This document shows positions 23,896-31,990 of a stretch of 55,329 bases of DNA, piece after piece. Under the pieces are notes generated by a model. It did not search any database. It saw only the letters and a list, made by a program, of their open reading frames with translations, and was not told where the DNA came from. The DNA comes from Bog-473 sp052140165 (lineage in GTDB: Bacteria > Actinomycetota > Acidimicrobiia > Acidimicrobiales > RAAP-2): the NCBI GenBank assembly GCA_052140165.1, contig JBKQUM010000107.1, positions 1 through 55,329 of the forward strand, read 5' to 3'. Each line of letters opens with the position of its first letter. Position 1 is the stretch's first letter. A program made the position numbers and the translations under genes.

Positions 23896-24891
23896 ATGCG
23901 AGGCGTGCGCGCACCGATCAGAGGGACATTCAAGACCCAATTCCTGCTGCCGGCCGGCCTCCTGGTGGTCGCTGTCATGGCGTCGTTCGCGATGTTCGTC
24001 CCCGGTGCCGATGCGGGCGCCAGCGGCCGCGCCGACGCCACACAGGTGTCGACGAGCGCAGCCCACGTCACCACCCGGGCGTGCGGCACCCTCAACCTCA
24101 AGGGCGTGACCAACTCGACGCGCAACGCAGGCAACCCGTTCAACAGCAGCAACCTGTTCTGCCTGAACGGCCACCTCGTCAGCTACGGCAGCCAATACAT
24201 CACCTACGCCAACCCGCCGCAGGCGCTCGTGTCGGCCGGGCGGCTGCTGTTCGCGCAGACGTGCTCGAGCTGCCACGGCAACGACGCCAACGGCGTCAAC
24301 CCCCAGGGGCAGGCCACCATCGGGCCGAACCTGCAGGGCGTGGGCGCGGCCACGGTCGACTTCTGGGTCAGCACGGGCCGCATGCCGGCCACCGACGTCA
24401 AGGCGGTCGAGGCGGAGCGCCGACCGACCCGGCTGACGCCGCTGCAGGCGCTCGAGCTGGCGGCCTGGGTCAACTCGCTCGACCCGGCCGTCCCCGCCGT
24501 GCCGTACCCGCACCTGGCGACGGCCGACCAGTCGGCGGGCCAGAACCTCTTCTCCCTCAACTGCGCGGCCTGCCACACCATCACCGGCGCGGGCGACGCC
24601 CTGGCCTTCGGCACCAACGCCCCCTCGCTGCAGAACCGCTCGGTGACGGCCCAGCAGGTGGTGGAGGCCATGCGGACGGGCCCGGCCAACATGCCCCGCT
24701 TCTCGGGCAACCTGACGGACAAGCAGGTCGCCGACATCGTGTCGTACGTCACCGGGCGTATCCAGCATCCGGACAACCCGGGCGGCGTCGGGCTCGGCGG
24801 AGTCGGACCGGTGGCCGAGGGCTTCGTCGCCCTGCTCATCGGTGTGGGCGGCCTCGTCCTCGTCTGCTTCTGGATCGGAGAGCGCTCGTGA
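23896..24891 (+). CDS. qcrC: Di-heme cytochrome c subunit of the bc1 complex
   Basis: A 331-residue actinobacterial QcrC. It has an N-terminal membrane anchor or signal helix, two c-type heme sites (CSSCH near residue 122 and CAACH near 223), and a C-terminal helix (about 308-327) that tethers it to the membrane. The two hemes pass electrons directly to CtaC without a soluble cytochrome c. About 85 residues with two additional cysteines (CGTLNL and FCLNGH) separate the anchor from the first heme domain, longer than I would expect. I chose ATG 23896, two bases after ctaE, over an in-frame start inside ctaE. The end overlaps qcrA by GTGA. Confidence 0.94.
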   Translation: MRGVRAPIRGTFKTQFLLPAGLLVVAVMASFAMFVPGADAGASGRADATQVSTSAAHVTTRACGTLNLKGVTNSTRNAGNPFNSSNLFCLNGHLVSYGSQYITYANPPQALVSAGRLLFAQTCSSCHGNDANGVNPQGQATIGPNLQGVGAATVDFWVSTGRMPATDVKAVEAERRPTRLTPLQALELAAWVNSLDPAVPAVPYPHLATADQSAGQNLFSLNCAACHTITGAGDALAFGTNAPSLQNRSVTAQQVVEAMRTGPANMPRFSGNLTDKQVADIVSYVTGRIQHPDNPGGVGLGGVGPVAEGFVALLIGVGGLVLVCFWIGERS

Positions 24892-25856
24892 GCGACGGGG
24901 ACCGCCAGCCCTCGCGGACCCGGGTGCCCATGCCGGTGGCCGCGCTGAGCGATCCGCACATGGGCGACGCGGCAAAGCACCCGGCGCGGGTCGAGAAGAT
25001 CATCGCCGCCGTCTTCCTGCTCGCGATCGTGTTCATCTCCCTGTTCGGCGCCGGCTACGTCCAGAACTGGAAGCCCTGGATCCTCGGTGGCACCCTCGGG
25101 GTGGGCCTCTTCCTGCTCGGCTTCGGCCTGACGGCCTGGGGCAAGTACCTGATGCCCCAGGGCCCCTTCGTCGAGGAGCGGCACACGCTCGCGTCCACCG
25201 CCGAGGAGCGCGACGCCATGTCGGCCGCCCTCGTCGAGCGCTCCGCCGTCGTCGTCAAGCGCCGCAAGATGCTGGGCGGCCTCTTCGCCCTCGGCGCCGG
25301 CATCTTCGGCGTCGTGGCCGTGTTCCCGCTCCTGCGCTCCCTCGGACCGCTACCCGGGGACAGCCTCGACGTGACCGACTGGCGCAAGGGGACGGTGCTG
25401 GTCGACTCCAACGGCCGGCCGGTGCGAAGGGACACGCTGGTCGTCGGCGGCATCATGACGGTGTACCCCCAGGGACAGGTCAACGCGCTGACCGGCTTCA
25501 TCACCGACAACGGGCAGGCGGTCGACCAGACCGTGCTGATCAGGGTGTCGGACGAGCCGTTCACGACCGTGCCCGGGCGCGAGGACTGGACCCCGGACGG
25601 GTACGTCGCCTACTCGAAGCTGTGCACCCACCTCGGTTGCCCGGTGGGTCTTTACGAGCAGCAGCTGGAACTGCTCGTGTGCCCGTGCCACCAGTCGATG
25701 TTCAACGTCCGCGACGGTGCGGTGCCCCAGTTCGGACCGGCACCGCGGCCCCTGCCCCAGATGCACCTCGGCTACAACGACCAGGGCTACCTCATCGCCA
25801 TGGCGCCCTATGACCAGCCGGTCGGCCCCGGCTTCTACGAGCGGACCACGACATGA
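24888..25856 (+). CDS. qcrA: Rieske iron-sulfur subunit of the bc1 complex
   Basis: A 322-residue Rieske protein with an N-terminal domain of three membrane helices, as in actinobacterial QcrA. The [2Fe-2S] ligands are in YSKLCTHLGCPVG and VCPCHQSMF near the C-terminus, each box giving one Cys and one His plus the disulfide cysteines. An RRKML motif precedes the third helix, compatible with Tat-dependent insertion. The GTG start overlaps the qcrC stop (GTGA) and the end overlaps qcrB (ATGA). Confidence 0.95.
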   Translation: MSDGDRQPSRTRVPMPVAALSDPHMGDAAKHPARVEKIIAAVFLLAIVFISLFGAGYVQNWKPWILGGTLGVGLFLLGFGLTAWGKYLMPQGPFVEERHTLASTAEERDAMSAALVERSAVVVKRRKMLGGLFALGAGIFGVVAVFPLLRSLGPLPGDSLDVTDWRKGTVLVDSNGRPVRRDTLVVGGIMTVYPQGQVNALTGFITDNGQAVDQTVLIRVSDEPFTTVPGREDWTPDGYVAYSKLCTHLGCPVGLYEQQLELLVCPCHQSMFNVRDGAVPQFGPAPRPLPQMHLGYNDQGYLIAMAPYDQPVGPGFYERTTT

Positions 25857-27418
25857 GCGACACCGCGGCCAGGACGAAGCGCAGCACCAAGGCGGCCATG
25901 GGCCCCTTCGGCCAGGTCGGCAAGATCGTCGACGAGCTCGACGACCGCCTGGGAGTGGCCAAGGGGGGCCGGGTCTTCCTGGACAAGATCTTCCCGGACC
26001 ACTGGTCCTTCATGCTGGGCGAGATCTCGCTCTACTCGTTCATTGTCCTGCTGGCCACCGGGATCTTCCTGTCGCTCTACTTCGTTCCCTCGACCCAGCA
26101 GGTCATCTATCACGGCAGCTACCAGCCGCTGAACGGCCAGTGGGTCTCGGAGGCCTACAGGTCGACCGTCAGCATCTCCTTCGACGTCCGCGGCGGCCTC
26201 CTCGTCCGCCAGATGCACCACTGGGCCGCCGACATCTTCACGGGCTCCATCATCGTGCACATGGCCCGCATCTTCTTCACCGGCGCGTTCCGCAAGCCCC
26301 GCGAGCTGAACTGGCTGATCGGCACGACGATGCTGATCCTGGCCATCCTCGAGGGCTTCATCGGCTACTCGCTGCCGGACGACCTGATCTCGGGCACCGG
26401 GCTCCGCATCGGCTACTCCATCGCCGAGTCGATCCCCTTCGTCGGGAGCTATCTCGTCACCTTCCTGTGGGGTGGCCAGTTCCCCGGCACGGGCATCATC
26501 ATCCCCCGGTTCTTCCTCATCCACGTGCTGATCATCCCGCTCGTCCTGTTGGGGCTGATCTCCGTTCACCTGGGCCTGCTCGTGCGCCAGAAGCACACGC
26601 AGTTCGCCGGTGAGGGGCGCACCGAGCACAACGTGGTGGGCTCGCCCATGTTCCCGACGTTCATGGCCAAGACCACCGGGTTCCTCTTCATGGTGACGGC
26701 GGCGACGGCGCTGCTCGGGGCCTTCGTCCAGATCAACCCGATCTGGCAATTCGGGTCCTACGACGCGTCCAAGATCTCCTACGCCGTCCAACCCGACTGG
26801 TACATGGGTTGGCTCGACGGAGCTCTGCGCATCATGCCGTCGTGGGAATTCGCCGGGTGGGGGCATACCATCCCCTTCGAGGTCCTGCTCCCTGCCGTGG
26901 TGTTCCCGGGCCTCATCTTCACCATCGCCATGCTGTGGCCCGCGCTCGAACGCAAGGTGACGGGGGACGACGAATTGCACAACCTGCTGGACCGCCCTCG
27001 CGACAGACCCAAGCGCACGGCGGCCGGCGCCGCCATGTTCGCCCTCTTGTTCACGCTCTTCGGGGCGAGCTCGACCGACGTCCTGGCCAACTTCTTCCAC
27101 ATCTCGCTCAACGAGGTCCTGTGGTTCTTCCGGATCGCTGTGTTCGTGATCCCGGTCATTGCCGGGTTGGTCACCTACCAGCTGTGCCGGGAGATGCAGG
27201 GCGTGCACGGGATCGGGAAGCGCAAGCGGTCCGTCATCGTGCAGCGGTCCCCCGAAGGCGAGTACAGCACCGTGCCGACGCCGCCACGACCCGACGACGT
27301 GCACACGGAGCTCGATCCCGAGCCCGTGCCGGTGCGCATCGACATCGAACCACTGGACAACGGCGGCCCGCGTGAGCCGGAGAGCTCACCCACGGGTGTG
27401 CGCCAGGTCACGCGCTGA
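25853..27418 (+). CDS. qcrB: Cytochrome b subunit of the bc1 complex
   Basis: A 521-residue actinobacterial cytochrome b. Heme-ligand histidines are in VRQMHHWAADIF and in the helix containing HVLIIPLVLLGLISVHL. The Qo-site motif appears as PDWY (VQPDWYMGWLDG), the form usual in Actinomycetota. A hydrophilic C-terminal extension (about 460-521) follows the last helix. It begins at ATG in an ATGA overlap with qcrA. Its TGA overlaps the apparent CTG start of the next gene. Confidence 0.96.
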   Translation: MSDTAARTKRSTKAAMGPFGQVGKIVDELDDRLGVAKGGRVFLDKIFPDHWSFMLGEISLYSFIVLLATGIFLSLYFVPSTQQVIYHGSYQPLNGQWVSEAYRSTVSISFDVRGGLLVRQMHHWAADIFTGSIIVHMARIFFTGAFRKPRELNWLIGTTMLILAILEGFIGYSLPDDLISGTGLRIGYSIAESIPFVGSYLVTFLWGGQFPGTGIIIPRFFLIHVLIIPLVLLGLISVHLGLLVRQKHTQFAGEGRTEHNVVGSPMFPTFMAKTTGFLFMVTAATALLGAFVQINPIWQFGSYDASKISYAVQPDWYMGWLDGALRIMPSWEFAGWGHTIPFEVLLPAVVFPGLIFTIAMLWPALERKVTGDDELHNLLDRPRDRPKRTAAGAAMFALLFTLFGASSTDVLANFFHISLNEVLWFFRIAVFVIPVIAGLVTYQLCREMQGVHGIGKRKRSVIVQRSPEGEYSTVPTPPRPDDVHTELDPEPVPVRIDIEPLDNGGPREPESSPTGVRQVTR

Positions 27419-28308
27419 CCGAGCGGTCGTCCCGGGCCACCGCCCGCGACCTGTGGGTCGCACTCGAAACCGTCCACGCCGTCACCTACTTCGCGCCCGG
27501 GTGCCGCGCCGCGCTGCGTGAGGCGGGGCTACGCGGCTTCTGGCCCGGCTATTTCGCGGCCCGATCCGCCCCGCTCGGGCGGGTCGGGCCCGGACCGGTG
27601 GCCGCCGCGTTCTACAACTTCGATCCGGACATGGTTGCCCGGGCCGTACCGGGGTGCTGGGAGGTCGTGTCACCCGAGACGCTCTGCCGGGTGCGCGCCA
27701 TCGCGGCCGCGGAGTCGCTGAACGAGGTCTGCAGCGTCGCCGCCCGATCCGTTCTCGTGGCCGCCCTGCCGCTGCTGCGCCACGCCGTCGAGGGCTGCAC
27801 CGCGGCAGGGAGGGTCATGGGCGCCGCCAACCGGGCCCTGTGGCCGGTCATCGCGCCCGCCCTGGGCACGGCGGGGCTCGGCGAGGCATGGCAGGGGTGC
27901 ACCACGCTGCGCGAGCACCGCGGCGACGGCCACAGCGCCGCGCTGCTCGTCCACGGGGTGCGAGGTCTGGAAGCCCATCTGCTGGCGGCGGGCACCAAGG
28001 CGATCCCCGCCGAGGTGCTGCGGGACAACCGCGGCTGGGGCGAGCAGGAGTGGGCGGCCGGGAGGGAGGCGCTCGCGGTGCGCGGCCTGCTCCACGCGGA
28101 CGGGCGCGCGACGGACGCCGGGCGCACGCTGCACGGCGAGGTCGAGGATCTCACGGACCGGCTGGCCGAGCCCGCGTACGCGGGGCTGAGCGACACCGCG
28201 CTCGACGATCTCCACGGCGCCCTGTCGGCCTGTGCCGCCGATGTGGCGGCGTCCGGGCTGCTGCCCTTCCCCAACCCCATGGGGTTGCCCCGCGCCAGGG
28301 TGCGCTAA
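27415..28308 (+). CDS. SCO6745-family protein with apparent CTG start
   Basis: A 297-residue soluble helical protein of the SCO6745 family, common in actinobacteria and of unknown function. Homology-like sequence begins well before the first in-frame GTG (27598): ARDLWVALETVHAVTYFAP and GLRGFWPGYFAARSAPLG are typical family N-terminal segments. The frame opens at 27376, and the only plausible start between there and the conserved region is CTG 27415, which forms a CTGA overlap with the qcrB stop. A weak AGG (27405-27407) precedes it. Later conserved parts are AAFYNFDPDMVARAVPG and LRDNRGWGEQEWAAG. It overlaps the facing SDR gene by four bases. Confidence 0.78.
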   Translation: MTERSSRATARDLWVALETVHAVTYFAPGCRAALREAGLRGFWPGYFAARSAPLGRVGPGPVAAAFYNFDPDMVARAVPGCWEVVSPETLCRVRAIAAAESLNEVCSVAARSVLVAALPLLRHAVEGCTAAGRVMGAANRALWPVIAPALGTAGLGEAWQGCTTLREHRGDGHSAALLVHGVRGLEAHLLAAGTKAIPAEVLRDNRGWGEQEWAAGREALAVRGLLHADGRATDAGRTLHGEVEDLTDRLAEPAYAGLSDTALDDLHGALSACAADVAASGLLPFPNPMGLPRARVR

Positions 28309-29201
28309 GCGCGCTGCGCCCGGCTGCGCTCGGCGGGCCTGGGTGGTGGCCAGCCCGCGACGAGACCGAGGTCCTTGCACAGCGCCCGCGAGGACACCAT
28401 CTGCCCCGCGTGGCGCCCGGCCTCGGGGTCGTCACCGAGCCAGGCCGCCACTTCGCCGGCCACCTCGGGGGGCGCGGGGACGTGGCCCGCCCCCACCAGC
28501 ACCTTGTCCATGCCCGACGCCCGCATGGACTCGGTGAGCGTCAGCCCCGGAGCGATCGAGAAGGCCCAGATGCCCTGCGACGCGAACTCCACGTGGCACA
28601 TGTCGGTGACGCGGTGGAACGCCGCCTTGGCGGCCGCGTAGGCAACGCCCCACCCCCCGGCACCCGCCGGCGCCGGGGGCGTCGTGAAGGCGGCCTCGGA
28701 GAGCATGTTGACCAGGCGGCCCTGGCCGCGCTCGAGCATCTGGGGCAGCAGGAGCTGGGTCAGGAGGAGCGGGTGGAGGTAGTCGCCGACCAGGCAGCGC
28801 TCGGCCAGCTCGAGGGGGAGGTCGAGGATCCGGTCCATCGTGCCGGGCCCCTGGTAGATGGCGTTGTTCACCAGCACGTCGACCCGGCCGAGCTCCGCCA
28901 GCGCCACCGCGGCGACACGCTCGACCGACGTGCGGTCCATCAGGTCCATGGGCACGGCCAGACAGGCTCGGCCCAGTGCCTCGATCTCCGCCGCGGTGGA
29001 GTCCAGGCTGCCGGCGATCGGCAGCGGGTCGTCGTGGCGCAGCGCGCTCGACGGGAGGGCGCGGCCATCGCCCTCGTGCACCGTGCGGGCCGTGATGACC
29101 AGGTCGAAGCCCCGCCGGGCGAGAGCGACCGCGGCGCACCGCCCGATGCCGCGGCTGGCGCCGGTCACGAGAGCGACCCTCGTCGTGTCGGGCGCGCTCA
29201 C
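28305..29201 (-). CDS. Short-chain dehydrogenase/reductase
   Basis: A 298-residue SDR with the cofactor-binding TGASRGIG near the N-terminus, the VDVLVNNAIYQG segment and the catalytic Tyr-Lys pair in YAAAKAAF. It is slightly longer than a classical SDR because of an insertion after the second strand (HEGDGRALPSSALRHDDPL) and a Pro/Arg-rich tail. The GTG start follows the previous SDR's stop with no gap, so both are co-transcribed. The alcohol or ketone substrate cannot be told. Confidence 0.85.
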   Translation of the reverse strand: MSAPDTTRVALVTGASRGIGRCAAVALARRGFDLVITARTVHEGDGRALPSSALRHDDPLPIAGSLDSTAAEIEALGRACLAVPMDLMDRTSVERVAAVALAELGRVDVLVNNAIYQGPGTMDRILDLPLELAERCLVGDYLHPLLLTQLLLPQMLERGQGRLVNMLSEAAFTTPPAPAGAGGWGVAYAAAKAAFHRVTDMCHVEFASQGIWAFSIAPGLTLTESMRASGMDKVLVGAGHVPAPPEVAGEVAAWLGDDPEAGRHAGQMVSSRALCKDLGLVAGWPPPRPAERSRAQRA

Positions 29202-29969
29202 CTACATCATCCCCGCGATCTGGTGCCCGCCGTCCACGTGGAGCACCTGCCCGTTGACGTAGGCCGCGGCGCCGCTGCAGAGGAACACGACGACCCGGGC
29301 GATGTCGTCGGGAGCCCCGAGGCGGCGGGTCGGGTTCGCCTCGGCCAGCCGGCGTTGGACGTCCGCGGGCACGATTGCCGCAGCCGTCTCGGTGAGGATG
29401 AACCCCGGCGCGATGGCGTTGGCCCTGATGCCGTCGCGCCCGTAGCGGACCGCCAGGTGGCGCGTGAGCTGGTTCAGGGCCGCCTTCGACACCCCGTAGG
29501 CCACCCTGGTCGACTCGCCGATGGTGCTCGTCCCCGACGAGATGGTCACGATGGACCCGCCCCCGCGCGCGGCCATGGCCGGGATGGCGGCACGGGCCAG
29601 GAGCAGTGCACCGCGCGTCGTGGTCTCGATCACGCGGTCCCACACACCGAGGTCGACATCCACGGCATCGGTGTCGAGGCGCGGATGGCTCCAGGCCGCG
29701 TTGTGGTCGATGCAGTCGACGCCCCCGAACTCGGCCACCGCCCGCTCGACGAAGGCGGTGACCGAGTCCTCGCTTCGCACGTCGCAGCGCACGCCGAGGG
29801 CCCGTCCGCCGGCGGCCATCACCGCGTCGGCCACCGACTCCGCCCCTTCGGGGGCCACGTCGCCGACCACCACCGCGGCGCCCTCCTGGCCCAGCCGGAG
29901 GGCCGTGGCGCGGCCGATGTCCGACGCCCCTCCGCTGAGGAGCACCACCTTGCCGTCGAGCTGCCCCAC
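29202..29969 (-). CDS. Short-chain dehydrogenase/reductase (classical, FabG-like)
   Basis: A 255-residue classical SDR. The glycine motif is SGGASDIG, a slight variant of TGxxxGIG; the catalytic site shows Ser in TISSG and Tyr/Lys in YGVSKAA. The C-terminal GQVLHVDGGHQIAG is typical of FabG-like enzymes. The usual NAG motif reads HNAA, a small departure. It starts with GTG at 29969, with AAGGA about five bases upstream, inside the end of a possible leader peptide. It is the first gene of a two-gene SDR unit. Confidence 0.87.
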   Translation of the reverse strand: MGQLDGKVVLLSGGASDIGRATALRLGQEGAAVVVGDVAPEGAESVADAVMAAGGRALGVRCDVRSEDSVTAFVERAVAEFGGVDCIDHNAAWSHPRLDTDAVDVDLGVWDRVIETTTRGALLLARAAIPAMAARGGGSIVTISSGTSTIGESTRVAYGVSKAALNQLTRHLAVRYGRDGIRANAIAPGFILTETAAAIVPADVQRRLAEANPTRRLGAPDDIARVVVFLCSGAAAYVNGQVLHVDGGHQIAGMM

Positions 29970-29970
29970 G

Positions 29971-30006
29971 TCAGTCCTTGCCGGCGGCGGCCCGCCCGGA
30001 TGTCAT
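29971..30006 (-). promoter_or_regulatory. Possible leaderless leader peptide upstream of the SDR pair
   Basis: An 11-codon frame, MTSGRAAAGKD, ends one base before the SDR GTG. A TACGAT at 30018-30013 would start transcription at about its ATG. The ribosome reading it would end over the AAGGA of the SDR gene, so it could couple or tune SDR translation. This is inference from spacing only. Confidence 0.3.
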
Positions 30007-30051
30007 GGCGTCATCGTAGGGTCCATGGTCCTTGGAGGTCACCTGGGGGCT

Positions 30052-30969
30052 TCAGGCGAGCGGAGGAGGAATTCCGTCAGCACTCGCGGCGAGTCCGGGA
30101 TCCCAGGCGCACATCGCACAGGCATGACGGAACGCCGCGCGGGCGAACTCCAGCGCGAGCGCTCGTGGATCAGGGCCGGCGCGGACATCGTCCCAGTCGA
30201 GGATGTACTCACCCAGAGTTCCGTCCCAGCGAGCGTGTGGCACCGGAAGCTTCGCGCCGCCGAAGTCGTCTGGCGCCGGGTGGGCGTAGGCATAGAAGGC
30301 CGCTCTGCCATACCGCGCATCGCCGGGCCACCAGCCCACCGCCACTTCTTGCGCGTTCATGGCGTTGCGCATGATGAAGTCCTTCGATGGAGGCTCGGCG
30401 GGTTCGCCGGAGAACAAGTTCACGGCGAGATCGAACGAACCCCACCACGCATTGACCGGCGTCGATCGCCCGCGGTAGGGCGCCCGAAACTCGCCGAGGA
30501 CGAGAGCAGCCTGAGTCGCTGCCGCGAAGTAGTCAGCAACCCGACCTGGGTCGTACCGCGTGTGTTCGGTGTCCTCGTCGAGCGGGACGCTCCACGGAAC
30601 CTCTTGCGGCGCCGGGTCGATCTCGACCGGGCCACCGAGACGGCGAACTGCGGCCAACACCTCACGCGTCACGGCTCCCACCGCTCGATCGGGAGTGAGC
30701 GCGACGCGCTCGACCCGGCCGCTGCTGTGCTCGATCGCCGTCTCGTGGGCATGCAGATCGAGGACTACGACGAGAGACCCCGAACCGTCGGGTGCCCGCA
30801 GCGGGGCGGTCTCCCAACCCCGAGCGGTCAGACGGAGCGCCGTGTGCTGCAGCTGGTGCTCCGGTGGCGCCAACCTCACCGCCAACTTGCCGAGCACCTG
30901 GCTGTGCGCATGCAGCGTGTCGCACGTCTCTATCCACTGCTCGTACGAAGCCGCTGGCCAGTCCGACAT
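30052..30969 (-). CDS. DUF5996 family protein
   Basis: A 305-residue protein of the DUF5996 family, function unknown. Recognisable segments are NAWWGSFDLAVNLFSG, GWWPGD and FYAYAHPAP, plus a C-terminal YILDWDDVRAGPDPR. It has no signal peptide or membrane helix and appears monocistronic. By eye it is less GC-rich than the neighbouring genes and uses more codons ending in A or T, suggesting a different origin. The ATG start at 30969 has no strong ribosome binding site that I could see. Confidence 0.8.
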   Translation of the reverse strand: MSDWPAASYEQWIETCDTLHAHSQVLGKLAVRLAPPEHQLQHTALRLTARGWETAPLRAPDGSGSLVVVLDLHAHETAIEHSSGRVERVALTPDRAVGAVTREVLAAVRRLGGPVEIDPAPQEVPWSVPLDEDTEHTRYDPGRVADYFAAATQAALVLGEFRAPYRGRSTPVNAWWGSFDLAVNLFSGEPAEPPSKDFIMRNAMNAQEVAVGWWPGDARYGRAAFYAYAHPAPDDFGGAKLPVPHARWDGTLGEYILDWDDVRAGPDPRALALEFARAAFRHACAMCAWDPGLAASADGIPPPLA

Positions 30970-31231
30970 GGCTGTACGGTAGCGAAGTAGGCGCCTCGGT
31001 TCCTCCGCCCGAGGGCTCCCCGGCCAGGGCGTCGGAGCCCAGCCCTCAGGCCCTCCACCGCCGCACCGACCGCAGCGTCACTCCGAACAGCGCCGCTGCA
31101 GCGGCGACGAGAAGGGCGGCCTCACGCTCCTGGAAGTCAAGGCCCCGTCGGGGCCTCCGACCAGGGGCTCCCCATGAGGCGGCCGGTCGCCGGATTGGGA
31201 CGGGAAGCGGCCGGCATGGCACCATCGCGCG
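30970..31231. other. 262-base spacer between divergent genes
   Basis: No gene I can support. It separates the DUF5996 and cyclase genes and contains both upstream regions. A short minus-strand frame ending at 31046 codes for a hydrophobic stretch with a basic end but lacks a start codon. No clear promoter boxes or long inverted repeats were found. Confidence 0.3.
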
Positions 31232-31894
31232 GTGCGAGTGCATCGCAGCTTCGCCTTTGTCGACGTGTCGGGGTTCACGGCGCTGACGGAGCTCGAGGGG
31301 GACGAACGCGCCGTCGACGTGCTGACCGCGTTCCGTGTGCTGCTGCGCGACATCTGCGCGCGCCGGGGCGTCCGGATCGCCAAGTGGCTGGGTGACGGCG
31401 TCATGCTGGTCTGCGTCGACACCCGCCCGCTGCTCGAGGCGGTCCTCGAGCTGCACTACGTCGTCGGCGTGGTCTCCGGGCCCGTCGAGACGGTCTCCAT
31501 CCGCTCGGGCGTGAACGCGGGCGAGGTGATCCTGATGGAGGGCGACGACTACATCGGGCACTGCGTGAACGTGGCGGCTCGCCTGTGCGACCTGGCCCCG
31601 GCCGGTGAGGCACTGGCCGCGCCCTCGGTCATGGAGCACCTGCCCAGCTGGGGGCTCGCGGTGTCGGAGACCCACATCTCGCTGCGCGGCGTCGAGAGGC
31701 CGGTGCCGGCATCGAGCATCCGGATGGCCCTCGGCGGGCCTGACGGCTCCCTCGACCCCATCTGCGGCCTGCCCCTGACCCACGACACGGCGGAGGAGAT
31801 CGCCCACGACGTCCGGGGCTCGGTGGTGCTGTTCTGCTCGCCGGGGTGCGTCGACACCTGGCGCCGCCGGCCGTCCCGCGCCGGGCCGGACTGA
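31232..31894 (+). CDS. Class III adenylate/guanylate cyclase domain with a YHS-like C-terminal domain
   Basis: A 220-residue soluble protein. Residues 1-165 form a class III nucleotidyl cyclase domain with the expected catalytic elements: metal Asp in FAFVDVSGFTALTE, Lys and second Asp in RIAKWLGDGVML, and the Asn/Arg pair in HCVNVAARLCDLA. Residues about 174-215 resemble a YHS metal-binding domain: DPICGLPL and, 26 residues later, LFCSPGCVDTWRR. It could therefore be a cytoplasmic cyclase that senses a metal or redox state. Which nucleotide it makes is unknown. It starts with GTG 31232 and lies ahead of a diguanylate cyclase gene. Confidence 0.78.
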   Translation: MRVHRSFAFVDVSGFTALTELEGDERAVDVLTAFRVLLRDICARRGVRIAKWLGDGVMLVCVDTRPLLEAVLELHYVVGVVSGPVETVSIRSGVNAGEVILMEGDDYIGHCVNVAARLCDLAPAGEALAAPSVMEHLPSWGLAVSETHISLRGVERPVPASSIRMALGGPDGSLDPICGLPLTHDTAEEIAHDVRGSVVLFCSPGCVDTWRRRPSRAGPD

Positions 31895-31990
31895 GGGGCG
31901 GCGCCGGGGCATCCGCCTCCCGGCTCGCTCAATCCGGGTTTCCATCTTGCCGATACCAAGCGTGCGAGACGGGAGAAGCCGGAACCCGGT

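Noticed and set aside
31046..31175. Minus-strand hydrophobic stretch ending in basic residues (ALLVAAAAALFGVTL then RRWRA)
   Set aside because: There is no start codon in frame near it. It may be the remnant of a membrane protein, but this cannot be supported.
31895..31990. Cyclic di-GMP riboswitch before the diguanylate cyclase
   Set aside because: The 96-base leader shows no conserved riboswitch core that I could recognise.
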